DNA from: Lichenifustis flavocetrariae
GTDB lineage: Bacteria; Pseudomonadota; Alphaproteobacteria; Rhizobiales; Beijerinckiaceae
Assembly (NCBI RefSeq): GCF_026130545.1
Contig: NZ_JAMOIM010000022.1
Span: 18,136-82,135 of the forward strand
Direction of reading: 5' to 3'
Length of the DNA: 64,000 nucleotides
This document shows, piece by piece, positions 34,230 to 42,770 of this stretch (its first letter is position 1; each line of letters begins with the position of its first letter). The notes beneath the pieces were generated by a model. The model made no database searches and was not told where the DNA came from. It saw only the letters and a program-made list of their open reading frames with translations. The translations under genes and the position numbers were made by a program.

Positions 34230-35006
34230 TCACCTGACCCCGATTCCGGCCTTTAGTCCGCCGTCGATCAAGTAATCGCCGCCGGTACAGAAGCTGGCGC
34301 GCGGACCCGCCAGGAAGACGATCATCTCAGCCACTTCCTCAGCTTCGGCGATGCGGCCGAGCGGATGAGCGTCCCCGAAGCGGCGGAAGACTGCCTCGAC
34401 ATCAGCGTCCGGGCCGTCGAAGTGCCGCGCCGCCACCGCCAGCATAGGCGTCCGGACCGAACCGGGGCTGACGGAATTGACCCGGATGTTGTCTGGGGCG
34501 TGATCGAGCGCCATGGCGCGCGTCAGCGCGTGGATGGCGCCCTTTGTGGCCGTATAGGCCGCGACGCCCCTCTGGCAGGCGTGGCCCTGGATGGAAGCCA
34601 AGTTGACGATGGAGCCGCCGCCCCGATTGCGGAGGGCCGGAATGCCGAAGTGACCGGTCAGGTAGATCGAGCCGAGATTGACCGCAAGGCACCGCGCCCA
34701 GGTTGCGGCATCAGTGTCGACCACCGTGCCGAAGGGGTGGATGGCGGCCGCGTTCACGATGACGTCGACCCCGCCGAACCGGTTGACCGCGTCCGCCACA
34801 CAGGCCTCGACGTCTGCCGCCTCGGCCATGTCGGCCCGGCGTACCACGATGCCCGGGGTTCTTTCGCGCAAAGTCGCATTGGCGGCTTCGTCGATGCCGC
34901 AGGCGAGTACGCGAACCCCGAGTTCGAGCAAGCGAGCGCATGTCGCTGCCGCGACCCCGGACGTCCCGGTGACCAGCGCGACTTTCCCATCCATGTCTCG
35001 ATCCAT
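34230..35006 (-). CDS. Short-chain dehydrogenase, probable sugar-acid pathway
   Basis: A 258-residue SDR with catalytic residues in place: NAAA, Ser in NLASIQGH, and AYTATKGAIHAL. The nucleotide motif reads VTGTSGVAAATCARLL, in which the third glycine of the usual TGxxxGIG is missing, so cofactor binding may be changed. The start at 35006 has a strong GGAGGGAG site upstream. It is divergent from the mannonate dehydratase gene, and the 188-bp gap contains the operator half-sites noted there. It is probably a GntR-regulated step in hexuronate or hexonate oxidation. Confidence 0.83.
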   Translation of the reverse strand: MDRDMDGKVALVTGTSGVAAATCARLLELGVRVLACGIDEAANATLRERTPGIVVRRADMAEAADVEACVADAVNRFGGVDVIVNAAAIHPFGTVVDTDAATWARCLAVNLGSIYLTGHFGIPALRNRGGGSIVNLASIQGHACQRGVAAYTATKGAIHALTRAMALDHAPDNIRVNSVSPGSVRTPMLAVAARHFDGPDADVEAVFRRFGDAHPLGRIAEAEEVAEMIVFLAGPRASFCTGGDYLIDGGLKAGIGVR

Positions 35007-35038
35007 CCTTCGCTCCCTCCTCCGTACACGCTGCTATC

Positions 35039-35149
35039 GTTGGACCAGCGCAACGGTTGCACCAAGTTAGACCACTCACATTTGATCTCGTAGCGTCAAC
35101 AAACAGTTCAAAACAGTCCATTGACACCTACTGGTCCAACAAATTAGCT
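35039..35149. promoter_or_regulatory. Divergent promoter region with GntR-like half-sites
   Basis: A -35-like TTGACA lies at 35121-35126 with a weak TTAGCT at 35144. Between them is CTGGTCCAAC (35131-35140). Its exact reverse complement GTTGGACCAG is at 35039-35048, and a variant GTTAGACCAC is near 35066. A site between -35 and -10 would block the rightward operon, and the distal site would face the SDR gene. The GntR gene at 36981, inside this operon, is the obvious candidate. Confidence 0.65.
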
Positions 35150-35194
35150 TGATCGAAGTCGGTGCAGCGCCGGCGCGCTGGAGACATCGCGTTC

Positions 35195-36295
35195 ATGAAA
35201 CTCGGCTTCGGGCTCTACCGCCACATGCTGGACGACGCGCATTTCGCGTTCGCGCGGCAGTGCGGAGCGACCCACATCGTCGTGCACATGTGCGACTACT
35301 TCCGCGGCAGCGACCAGACCTCGCGCGCCGACCAGCCCATCGGCGACGGGTCGGGATGGGGGATCGCCGAAGGGCGCGTGTGGGAGATCGCGGATCTTGT
35401 CGCGGTCCGGGACGCCATGGCGGCGCATGGGCTAACCTTCTACGCGATCGAGAATTTCGATCCGGCCTTGTGGTCCGACATCCTTTTCGGTGGCCCGCTC
35501 CGGGACGCCCAGATGATCGACGTGCAACGCCTCATCCGCAACGCCGGGGCGGCTGGCATCCAGGTGTTCGGTTACAATTTCAGCCTGGCGGGCGTCGCGG
35601 GCCGGATTACCGCCAACGTGGCCCGTGGCGGTGCCCCCTCGGTGGGGCTCGCCGGACCCAATGCAGTGACGCAGAGCCCCCTGCCGGCCAGCATGGCCTG
35701 GAACATGGTGGTCGACCCCGCCGCTACAGGCGTCCGCCCCACCCTGTCGAGCGAAGCGCTCTGGGCGAACCTGCAGTGGTTCCTGGACCGCATCCTGCCC
35801 GTGGCCGAGGAGGCCGGCGTGCGCATGGCGGCCCATCCGGATGACCCGCCACTCCCAACCGTGCGTCAGCAGCCTCGCCTCGTCTACCAGCCGCACCTCT
35901 ACCAGCGCTTGGTGGACATAGGGTCGAGCCGCGCCAATGCGCTCGAGTTCTGCGTCGGCACGGTCGGCGAAATGGCGGAAGGCGACGTGTACGAAACGGT
36001 CGACCGGCACGCTCGACAGGGACGCATCGCCTATGTGCACCTGCGCAACGTCCGGGGCCGCGTCCCGCACTACCAGGAAACGTTCATCGACGAGGGCGAC
36101 ATCGACATCCCGCGCGTGATCACCTTGCTGCGCGAGGCCGCCTTCGACGGCGTCATCGTGCCCGACCACGCGCCACCGATGACCTGCGACGCCCCCTGGC
36201 ATGCCGGCATGGCTTTTTCGATGGGCTACATCAACGCGCTGATGGGGCCTGGCATCGCGGCGCTGCCGCAGCAGACCGCGGACGGCCGGCCGTGA
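35195..36295 (+). CDS. uxuA: Mannonate dehydratase (UxuA-like)
   Basis: A 366-residue TIM-barrel enzyme that dehydrates D-mannonate to 2-keto-3-deoxygluconate in hexuronate breakdown. Family features: MKLGFGLYRHMLDD at the start, AIENFDPALWSDIL, GVRMAAHPDDPPLP (metal-binding His), NALEFCVGTVGEM, VHLRNVRG and VIVPDHAPPM near the end. The start at 35195 is preferred over the upstream GTG at 35162 because the family begins here. It is slightly shorter than the Escherichia coli enzyme. First gene of an operon with an RraA-like protein, GntR and an ABC importer; the stop overlaps the next GTG (GTGA). Confidence 0.85.
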   Translation: MKLGFGLYRHMLDDAHFAFARQCGATHIVVHMCDYFRGSDQTSRADQPIGDGSGWGIAEGRVWEIADLVAVRDAMAAHGLTFYAIENFDPALWSDILFGGPLRDAQMIDVQRLIRNAGAAGIQVFGYNFSLAGVAGRITANVARGGAPSVGLAGPNAVTQSPLPASMAWNMVVDPAATGVRPTLSSEALWANLQWFLDRILPVAEEAGVRMAAHPDDPPLPTVRQQPRLVYQPHLYQRLVDIGSSRANALEFCVGTVGEMAEGDVYETVDRHARQGRIAYVHLRNVRGRVPHYQETFIDEGDIDIPRVITLLREAAFDGVIVPDHAPPMTCDAPWHAGMAFSMGYINALMGPGIAALPQQTADGRP

Positions 36296-36981
36296 GCGCC
36301 TGGGCCGACGACACGGCGCTGTTCGACGCGGTACGGCGGGAACTGTTCGTCGCCGTGGTCGGCGACGTGCTGGACAAGCTGGGCTACCAGAAGCAATTCC
36401 TGTCGCCCTCCCTCAAGCCGATCAATCCTGCGATGGTGGTGCTCGGGCGCGCCATGCCGGTCCTCGAAGCGGACTTCTTCGCCGAGCGCTCGTCCGGGCA
36501 AGCCGCCGTCAGCGCGCAGCCCTTCGGGCTCATGTTCGCGGCGCTCGACGACCTCAAGCCCGGCGAGGTCTACATCTGTGCCGGGGCGTCGCACCGCTAC
36601 GCGCTCTGGGGCGGACTCATGTCCACGCGCGCACAAATGTGCGGGGCCGCTGGAGCCGTGCTACACGGCTTCCACCGGGACACCAACGAAATCCTGCGGC
36701 TCGGTTTCCCGGTCGCCTCCTTCGGCAGCTATGCCCAGGACCAGGGACCGCGCGGCAAGGTCGTCGACTGGCGCGTGCCGATCGAGCTGGACGGGGTGCG
36801 GGTCGAGCCGGGCGACGTGGTGTTCGGCGACCGCGACGGGGTGCTGATCGTGCCCAAGACCGTGGTGGAACCGGCTTTCGCGGGAGCCTTCGACAAGGTG
36901 CGGGGCGAGAACGCCGTGCTCAAGGCTCTGCAGGAGGGGATGACCACCGTCGCGGCCTTCGAAAAGTTCGGGATCATGTAA
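36292..36981 (+). CDS. RraA-like / HMG-CHA aldolase family protein
   Basis: A 229-residue protein of the RraA superfamily, which includes 4-hydroxy-4-methyl-2-oxoglutarate aldolases and proteins once annotated as dimethylmenaquinone methyltransferases. Motifs: VVGDVLDKLG (substrate loop), a ligand region ALWGGLMSTRAQMCGAAGAV (family G-G-xx-T-x-A...G), and GDRDGVLIVPKTV. It starts at a GTG overlapping uxuA. In sugar-acid operons such proteins may act as aldolases on keto-deoxy acids; here it could cleave the product of mannonate dehydratase (inference). Confidence 0.8.
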   Translation: MSAWADDTALFDAVRRELFVAVVGDVLDKLGYQKQFLSPSLKPINPAMVVLGRAMPVLEADFFAERSSGQAAVSAQPFGLMFAALDDLKPGEVYICAGASHRYALWGGLMSTRAQMCGAAGAVLHGFHRDTNEILRLGFPVASFGSYAQDQGPRGKVVDWRVPIELDGVRVEPGDVVFGDRDGVLIVPKTVVEPAFAGAFDKVRGENAVLKALQEGMTTVAAFEKFGIM

Positions 36982-37715
36982 TGGGGCTCGAGACATTCCC
37001 TTCGCGGGCCTCGGCCGCCGCCCCGCACGGGACGACCGTCGACGTGCTGGTGCAGAAGATCCGCGCGCTGATCCGGGATCGCGGCCTCGGCGTCGGCGAT
37101 CCGCTGCCCACGGAGCGCGAACTCGGCGATTACCTGTCGGCCAGCCGCAACACCGTGCGCGAAGCGCTGCGGACGCTCAAGACGTACGGCCTCATCGACG
37201 TGCGCCCGAAAGTGGGCGCCATCATCGTCGACCGGGGCGTGGAGGCGGCCTTCGACTTGCTGTCGGCCAATTTGGACGTGTCGATCGAGACCTTCGCGGA
37301 CGTGCAGGGCTTCCGTCGCATCGTTGAGGTCGGCATCGGGGATGCGGTGATGGCCGTGGCGGCGGCGGATCTCGCGCGGCTCGACGAGCTGAATGCCGCG
37401 ATGCGGGCCGTGCACGGCATGGAGGCGGCCGCCGAAGCCGATTTCCGCTTCCACAGCGCCTTGATCGGCCTCGCCCGCAATCGCACGCTCGACGAGATCT
37501 ACCGTTTTCTGAAGCCGGCCGTGGTGCGGCTCATGCTACTCGGCAAGTCGCGGCGGCCGGTCATCGACGGCACGTTCCAGGAGCACGACGCCATCGTCCA
37601 GGCGGTGCGGCGGCGCGATCGCACCGCCTACGCCTACCTGGTGAGCCGACACCTCGAATACGGCGCGCAATTTATCAGCGCGACGGATGCGACCGCCGAA
37701 CCAATCGGCGGCTGA
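36981..37715 (+). CDS. GntR/FadR-family regulator (FCD domain)
   Basis: A 244-residue regulator. The winged helix occupies residues 20-90 (GDPLPTERELGDYLSASRNTVREALRTLK), and the C-terminal all-helical FCD ligand domain includes ADFRFHSALIGLARN and the metal-binding FQEHDAIVQAV...RHLEYG. It overlaps rraA by one base (TAATG). FCD regulators usually sense sugar acids or other carboxylates. It is embedded in the operon and probably represses it through the TTGGACCA/TGGTCCAA sites at 35039-35140. Confidence 0.88.
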   Translation: MGLETFPSRASAAAPHGTTVDVLVQKIRALIRDRGLGVGDPLPTERELGDYLSASRNTVREALRTLKTYGLIDVRPKVGAIIVDRGVEAAFDLLSANLDVSIETFADVQGFRRIVEVGIGDAVMAVAAADLARLDELNAAMRAVHGMEAAAEADFRFHSALIGLARNRTLDEIYRFLKPAVVRLMLLGKSRRPVIDGTFQEHDAIVQAVRRRDRTAYAYLVSRHLEYGAQFISATDATAEPIGG

Positions 37716-37751
37716 ACGGACAAGCAACACGATCGGGAGAGGAACACGTCC

Positions 37752-38714
37752 ATGACGATGACACTGAAGCATGTCGCCGGCGCCGCCATCATCGCGGCCG
37801 GCCTGACGGCCAATCCGGCCCGCGCCGCGGAGCTGCCCACGATCGGCGGGATCGTTTTCCAGCAGGACCAGTACTTCCGCGGCATCCAGCTCGGCTTGCA
37901 GGCCGGCGCCAAGGATCATGCGACCCTGCTGCAAGGCAACTCGGAGTCCAAGGCTGAAAAGGAAGCGACGTTGGTCGACACCTTCGTGGCGCGCGGCGCC
38001 AAAGCCATCGTGATCGCGCCCATCAGCGCCAAGGCATCCGTTAAGGCGCTGCAGCGCGCCAATGACAAGGGCGTCAAGATCGTACTGTACGGCACCCATA
38101 TGGACGCCGACTTCCCGGTCGCGTTCATTGGCACGTCGGACGGCGACATCGGGATGGGCTCGGGCAAGATCGCGGCGAAGTTCATCAAGGACAAGCTGGG
38201 CGGCAAGGCCAAGCTCGGCATCCTGGCGTTCCGCTCGCAGCTTGCTGAGCAGAGCGACGCGCGCACCAACGGCTTTCTGGCCGCCGCCAAAGAGGGCACG
38301 ACCCTCGACACCGTGGCGCAGCAGGACGGCTTTCTGGCCGAGAAGGCGGTGGCGGTCGCCAGCGACCTGCTGACCGCGCACCCCGAGATCAACGTGATCT
38401 ATGCAGCCAACGAAGGCGGTACCGTGGGGGCCGTCCAGGCCGTGCGGCGCGCCGGCAAGCAGGGCAAGGTGTTCGTGTTCGGCACCGACGGATCGGAGCA
38501 GCTCGCCAATTTCCTGCTGGACCCCGATGGCGTGCTGATCGCCACCACGGCCCAGCAGCCCGCCGAGGTCGGCAAGGACGCGATCGAGACCGCGCTCCAG
38601 GCCATCGGCGGCAAGACGGTGGAGAAGCAAGTTCTGGTCCCGGCCCTGCCGCTTTCCCGCGACGACAAGGCCGGCGTCGAAGCCTTCCTGACCAGCGCCA
38701 AGGCAATGCAGTGA
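37752..38714 (+). CDS. Sugar ABC importer substrate-binding protein
   Basis: A 320-residue ribose-type periplasmic binding protein. It has a Sec signal ending around ANPARAAELP, mature start TIGGIVFQQDQYFRGIQLGL, FVARGAKAIVIAPIS and VFGTDGSEQLANFLL. GGGAGAGGAA lies upstream. The context (mannonate dehydratase, RraA, FCD regulator) suggests it carries a hexuronate, aldonate or a related sugar, but no binding residue pattern settles this. Confidence 0.87.
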   Translation: MTMTLKHVAGAAIIAAGLTANPARAAELPTIGGIVFQQDQYFRGIQLGLQAGAKDHATLLQGNSESKAEKEATLVDTFVARGAKAIVIAPISAKASVKALQRANDKGVKIVLYGTHMDADFPVAFIGTSDGDIGMGSGKIAAKFIKDKLGGKAKLGILAFRSQLAEQSDARTNGFLAAAKEGTTLDTVAQQDGFLAEKAVAVASDLLTAHPEINVIYAANEGGTVGAVQAVRRAGKQGKVFVFGTDGSEQLANFLLDPDGVLIATTAQQPAEVGKDAIETALQAIGGKTVEKQVLVPALPLSRDDKAGVEAFLTSAKAMQ

Positions 38715-38753
38715 CGGCCGGCCGGCGCGCGCTCCGCTCGCGGTGACCGATCC

Positions 38754-40262
38754 ATGACGCAAGGCGCCATCGAGCTCGACGGTGTGGCGAAAGCCTATGG
38801 GCCGACGCTGGCGCTGGCGCCCTTCACGCACCGGTTCGAGCCCGGCCGCGTGCATGCCCTCATGGGCAAGAACGGGTCGGGCAAGTCGACCCTCATCAAG
38901 ATCCTGGCCGGGGCGGTCAAACCGACCCTCGGCCGGATGACGATCAGCGGTCGGCCGGCGACGTTCGACAGTCCCGTGGATGCCTTCAAGGCCGGCATCG
39001 TCACGGTTCACCAGGAACTCTCGCTCGTCCCCGTGCTGTCGGTCGGCGAGAACATCTATCTGGGGCGCCTGCCGCACCGGCGCGTGCTGGGACGGAGCGT
39101 GGTCGACTGGCCCCGCGTCCATGCCGATGCCACCCGCCTGCTGCACGGCATGGGTCTCGACATCGACTCCAAGGCCCCGGTCGGCTCGCTCAGCGTCGGC
39201 CAGCAGCAGGTGGTCGAGATCGTCAAGGCGATGTCGTTCGAGCCCGCCATCCTGCTGCTCGATGAGCCGACCTCTGCCCTCGCGTCGCGCGAAGTCGAGC
39301 TCCTGTTCGATCTGGTGCGGCGGCTGCGCAGCGGTGGCGTGACCATGATCTACATCACCCACCGCATGAACGAGCTGTTCGAGATCGCCGACACTTGCAC
39401 GGTGCTGCGTGACGGTCGCGCGGTCGGCACCACCGCGATGGCGGCCACCACGCCGGACGGGATCGTCGACATGATGTTCGGCGATATAGCCCGCGCGGTG
39501 CGGCCCCCGCGCCGGGCGGCCACGCGGGGCGCACCGGTCCTGACGGTGCGCGGCCTGACGCGCGCCGGGGCCTTCGCGGATGTCTCCTTCGACCTCCATC
39601 GCGGCGAGGTGCTGGGGTTCGCCGGTCTGCTCGGGGCGGGCCGGACGGAGGTGCTGCGCGCCGTGTTCGGGGCGGATCCGTTCGACACGGGCACCATCGC
39701 GGTCGACGGGAATGAGGTGCGGCACCCCTCGCTTCGCCGCATGAAGGCGCTCGGGGTGGGCTACACGCCCGAAAACCGCAAGGAGGCGGGCCTTGTCCAG
39801 GTCCGCTCGGTGCACGACAACCTGTGCCTCGCGAGCCTCGGGCGCATCGCGCGCCATGGCTTCATCAACCGTGCTCGCGAGAAGCCCTTCGTGGACCGGC
39901 AGATCGAGGGGCTCGCCATCAAGGTGCCGGATGCCCAGCTGCCGGTGTCGTCGCTCTCGGGCGGCAACCAGCAGAAGATCGTCATCGGCAACTGGCTCAA
40001 CACGCGTCCCAGGATTATGTTCTTCGACGAGCCGAGCCGCGGCATCGATGTGCAGGCCAAGCAGCAGATCTTCGACATCATGTGGCGGGAGGCGGCGGGA
40101 GGGCTGTCCTCCGTCTTCGTGTCGAGCGAGCCGGAAGAACTGCTGGAGGTCGCCGACCGCATCGTGGTGATGCGGCTGGGCCGCATCGTCGCCGAGGTGC
40201 TCCCCAGCGCCGTCACGCTCGCCGAACTCTACCGTCTGTGCATGGAAGGACGCCCGTCATGA
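38754..40262 (+). CDS. Sugar ABC importer ATP-binding protein (RbsA-like)
   Basis: A 502-residue protein with two ABC domains. The first has Walker A GKNGSGKSTLIKILAG, LSVGQQQ and LLLDEPTSALA; the second has a degenerate P-loop (GLLGAGRTEVLRAVFG), LSGGNQQKIVIG and FFDEPSRGIDVQA. This matches RbsA/XylG/MglA. It is followed by its permease with ATGA overlap. One nucleotide-binding protein of this kind energises a permease dimer. Confidence 0.9.
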   Translation: MTQGAIELDGVAKAYGPTLALAPFTHRFEPGRVHALMGKNGSGKSTLIKILAGAVKPTLGRMTISGRPATFDSPVDAFKAGIVTVHQELSLVPVLSVGENIYLGRLPHRRVLGRSVVDWPRVHADATRLLHGMGLDIDSKAPVGSLSVGQQQVVEIVKAMSFEPAILLLDEPTSALASREVELLFDLVRRLRSGGVTMIYITHRMNELFEIADTCTVLRDGRAVGTTAMAATTPDGIVDMMFGDIARAVRPPRRAATRGAPVLTVRGLTRAGAFADVSFDLHRGEVLGFAGLLGAGRTEVLRAVFGADPFDTGTIAVDGNEVRHPSLRRMKALGVGYTPENRKEAGLVQVRSVHDNLCLASLGRIARHGFINRAREKPFVDRQIEGLAIKVPDAQLPVSSLSGGNQQKIVIGNWLNTRPRIMFFDEPSRGIDVQAKQQIFDIMWREAAGGLSSVFVSSEPEELLEVADRIVVMRLGRIVAEVLPSAVTLAELYRLCMEGRPS

Positions 40263-41257
40263 GCGACACCGCCCACCGTGTGGCCTGGACCAAGCAGCGG
40301 CGCGTGGGCACGACCATGCTCAAGATCTACACCATGGAGGCGATCCTGCTCGTCATTGTGGTGGTGCTGGTCGTCTTCGCGCCCGGCTTCGCCACGCTGG
40401 GCAACTTCTTCAATGTCCTGCGCACCGTCTCGATGCTCGGCATCATCGCGTTCGGCATGACGGCCGTCATCATCGCGGGCGAGATCGACCTGTCGGTCGG
40501 GGCCGCGGTCGCCTTGGCGGGTTGCGTGGTGGCCTGGTTTTCCGGGGCCCTATCGCCGCGCATCGGCTCGGTCGCGGCCGTGGCGCTCGGCGTGCTGGTC
40601 GCGATGGCGATCGGGTTCCTGACGGGGGTGTTCACCGGGAGCATGCGGCGGTGGTTCAACGTGCCGACTTTTATCACCACGCTGGCGCTGTTCACCGCCC
40701 TGCGCGGCGCGGCCAACCTCATCACCGGTGGTTTTCCACTGACCGACCTGCCCGACTGGTTCGGGTTCCTGGGCGCCGGCGACCTGGTCGGCGTGCCGTT
40801 CCCGGTCTACGTCTTCCTCACCGTCTTCGTGCTCATGCACGTGCTGATGAAGTTCACGAGCTTCGGACGAGCTGTCTACGCCGTGGGTGGGAACGCAGAG
40901 GCGGCGCGCCTATCGGGCATCGACGTCTTCTTCGTGAAGACCATGACGCTCGCCATCACCGGGGTGCTCACCGCCGTGACCGGGACGCTGATCGCCTCGC
41001 AAATCGGCTCGGGCACCGGCAACACGGCAACCGGCATGGAACTCGACGTCATCGCCGCCACCATCATCGGGGGCACCAGCCTGTTCGGCGGCAAGGGCCG
41101 GGTCTGGGGCACCCTACTGGGCGTGCTGCTCCTCGGCTGCATCACGAACGGCATGACGCTGCTCGATGTCTCCGAATATTGGCAATACGTCGTGCGTGGC
41201 GCCATCATTCTGGGCGCGGTCCTCTTGAATCAGGTTCTGGAGTCGGCAGGCAGGTAG
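40259..41257 (+). CDS. Sugar ABC importer permease (RbsC-like)
   Basis: A 332-residue membrane permease with eight to ten hydrophobic segments. The conserved loop after TM3 reads IAGEIDLSVGAAVALAG, and the family's EAARLSGI and IGGTSLFGGKGRVWGT are present. The start overlaps the ATPase stop by four bases. It is the last gene of the operon; the IS3 element begins 29 bp downstream of its stop. Confidence 0.9.
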   Translation: MSDTAHRVAWTKQRRVGTTMLKIYTMEAILLVIVVVLVVFAPGFATLGNFFNVLRTVSMLGIIAFGMTAVIIAGEIDLSVGAAVALAGCVVAWFSGALSPRIGSVAAVALGVLVAMAIGFLTGVFTGSMRRWFNVPTFITTLALFTALRGAANLITGGFPLTDLPDWFGFLGAGDLVGVPFPVYVFLTVFVLMHVLMKFTSFGRAVYAVGGNAEAARLSGIDVFFVKTMTLAITGVLTAVTGTLIASQIGSGTGNTATGMELDVIAATIIGGTSLFGGKGRVWGTLLGVLLLGCITNGMTLLDVSEYWQYVVRGAIILGAVLLNQVLESAGR

Positions 41258-41360
41258 GACGGGCTCCCGGCAGGTCCAGGCGGGCGTGAAGTGGACCCCG
41301 TTTTTGGGACCATGAGCTAAGTTGGAAATCGGCTTCTCCGTTCGATAGACGGAGGGAGCG

Positions 41361-41630
41361 ATGACGAAGAAGACGAGACGTAAGATCGACACGGCGCTGA
41401 AGGCGAAGATTGCCTTGGAGGCGCTGCGCGAGCAAGCGACGGTAGCGGAACTGGCGCGACGCTACGAGGTGCATCCGAACCAGATCTATGCCTGGAAGAA
41501 GCAGTTGGTCGACCATGCCGCACGGGCTTTCGATGGCGGTGTCGGCCTCGATGCCGAGAAGCTGGCGCAGCGGCAGGTCGACGATCTTTACGCGAAGACC
41601 GGCCAACTCACGGTCGAGCGCGATTTTTGA
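41361..41630 (+). CDS. IS3-family transposase OrfA
   Basis: An 89-residue helix-turn-helix protein: [40 protein letters not shown] and a C-terminal leucine-zipper-like part. It binds the IS ends. The stop (41628) overlaps the orfB frame, and a run of five T (41624-41628) sits at the overlap, where a -1 slip could produce the OrfAB fusion typical of IS3 elements. Confidence 0.87.
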   Translation: MTKKTRRKIDTALKAKIALEALREQATVAELARRYEVHPNQIYAWKKQLVDHAARAFDGGVGLDAEKLAQRQVDDLYAKTGQLTVERDF

Positions 41631-42571
41631 GCCAAGAGGTCCGGGCGATGAGTACCCCGGACCGGCGAGGGATGCTCGATCCAGCCGACGAGCGGCTTTC
41701 GATCCGCCGGCAGTGCGAGCTGGTCGGCGTCGCGCGCTCCGGCGTCTACCGGGCCGAGGCGCCGACCAGTGAGGTCGATCTCGATTTGATGAAGCGGCTC
41801 GACGAGCTGTTCACGGAGCGGTCGTTCTACGGCTCGCGCCGCATGACGCTGCCGTTGCGCCAGGAAAGACACGCGATCAATCGCAAGCGAGTCCAGCGGC
41901 GGATCGGGATCGCGGCGCTCGGCCCGAAGCCCAACACCTCGAGGCCGGCGCCGGGGCACAAGATCTACCCCTATCTGCTGCGCGATCTCAGGATCGAGCG
42001 ACCAAACCATGACAGGTCGCGCCGACATCACCTATCTGCCGATCGGGCGTGGCTTCCTCTATCTCGTAGCCGTGATGGACTGTCGAGCCGTGCCGTGCTG
42101 TCGTGGCGGCTGTCGAACACGATGGACGCCTCCTTCTGCGTCGCGGCGCTCGAGGACGCGCTGGCGCGCCACGGCCGGCCGGAGATCTTCAATACCGACC
42201 AGGGGAGCCAGTTCACGGGATACGACTTCACCGGCACCCTGGAGCGAGCCGGCATCAGGATTTCGATGGACGGACGCGGGCGCTGGATGGACAACGTGTT
42301 CATCGAGCGGCTGTGGCGCTCGATGAAACACGAGGACATCTACCTCAAGGCCTATGCCGACGGCCGCGAGGCGAAAGCCGGCATCGCGGCGTGGATCACG
42401 TTCTGCAATGAGCAGCGCTTTCACCAGGCGCTCGGGCATCGAACGCCGATGTTGGTCTGGCGCGAGGGCCGAGCCCTCGCCGCGAGCCAAGGAGCTGTGG
42501 AGATGATGGACAACGCTACCGCGATGACCACATCACCACGGAAGCAGCAGGCGAAAGCATTGGCTGCATGA
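41627..42571 (+). pseudogene. IS3-family transposase OrfB with two compensating frameshifts
   Basis: The frame starts [20 protein letters not shown] and reads family sequence (SIRRQCELVGVARSGVYR, SFYGSRRMTLPL) to about 42005. There it leaves the family frame; the correct sequence, GRADITYLPIGRGFLYLVAVMD, which holds the first catalytic Asp, is in another frame until about 42085. It then returns in frame for SNTMDASFCVAALEDAL, IFNTDQGSQFTG (second Asp) and NVFIERLWRSMKHEDIY (Glu). An enzyme read straight through would lack the first catalytic Asp, so this copy is probably inactive. Confidence 0.8.
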
Positions 42572-42646
42572 TTTGAAGGGCTGCGGGGCAGCCAATGTCC
42601 AACTAACGAACCGGCTCAGGTGGTCCTACGGATGGGGTCCACTTCA

Positions 42647-42770
42647 GAGATCCCGCCAAGGCGGTCGCGATGACTTCGATTTCGTTGGGTGTGAAGATCT
42701 GCCGGATCCCCGCCAGGAGATCGTTGTTCAGTGCAGGCGTTGGCGAGAGCGTACGATGAGTGTCGGCCAT
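42647..42770 (-). pseudogene. Small protein gene cut by the IS3 element
   Basis: A minus-strand frame begins at the ATG at 42770 (AAGGA 8 nt upstream) and encodes MADTHRTLSPTPALNNDLLA followed by GIRQIFTPNEIEVIATALAG before hitting the IS end at 42646. The composition looks like a real protein of about 40 residues preserved at its N-terminus. No family is recognised. Its remainder is not found on the other side of the IS. Confidence 0.45.

Larger units (their letters stand above)
41287..42646. mobile_element. IS3-family insertion sequence with decayed orfB
   Basis: The element is bounded by inverted repeats TGAAGTGGACCCC (41287-41299) and its complement ending at 42646, and spans about 1.36 kb. 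Inside are orfA (41361-41630) and orfB (41627-42571) in the usual overlapping arrangement. No convincing direct repeat of the target is seen at the two ends (GGCG versus GAGA), so it may have recombined after insertion. It separates the sugar ABC operon from the next region and cuts a small minus-strand gene at its right side. Confidence 0.85.

Noticed and set aside
41627..42571. Treating IS3 OrfB as an intact transposase because the frame is uninterrupted
   Set aside because: The segment that should contain the first catalytic Asp is in another frame (42005-42085), so the uninterrupted frame encodes a damaged protein.
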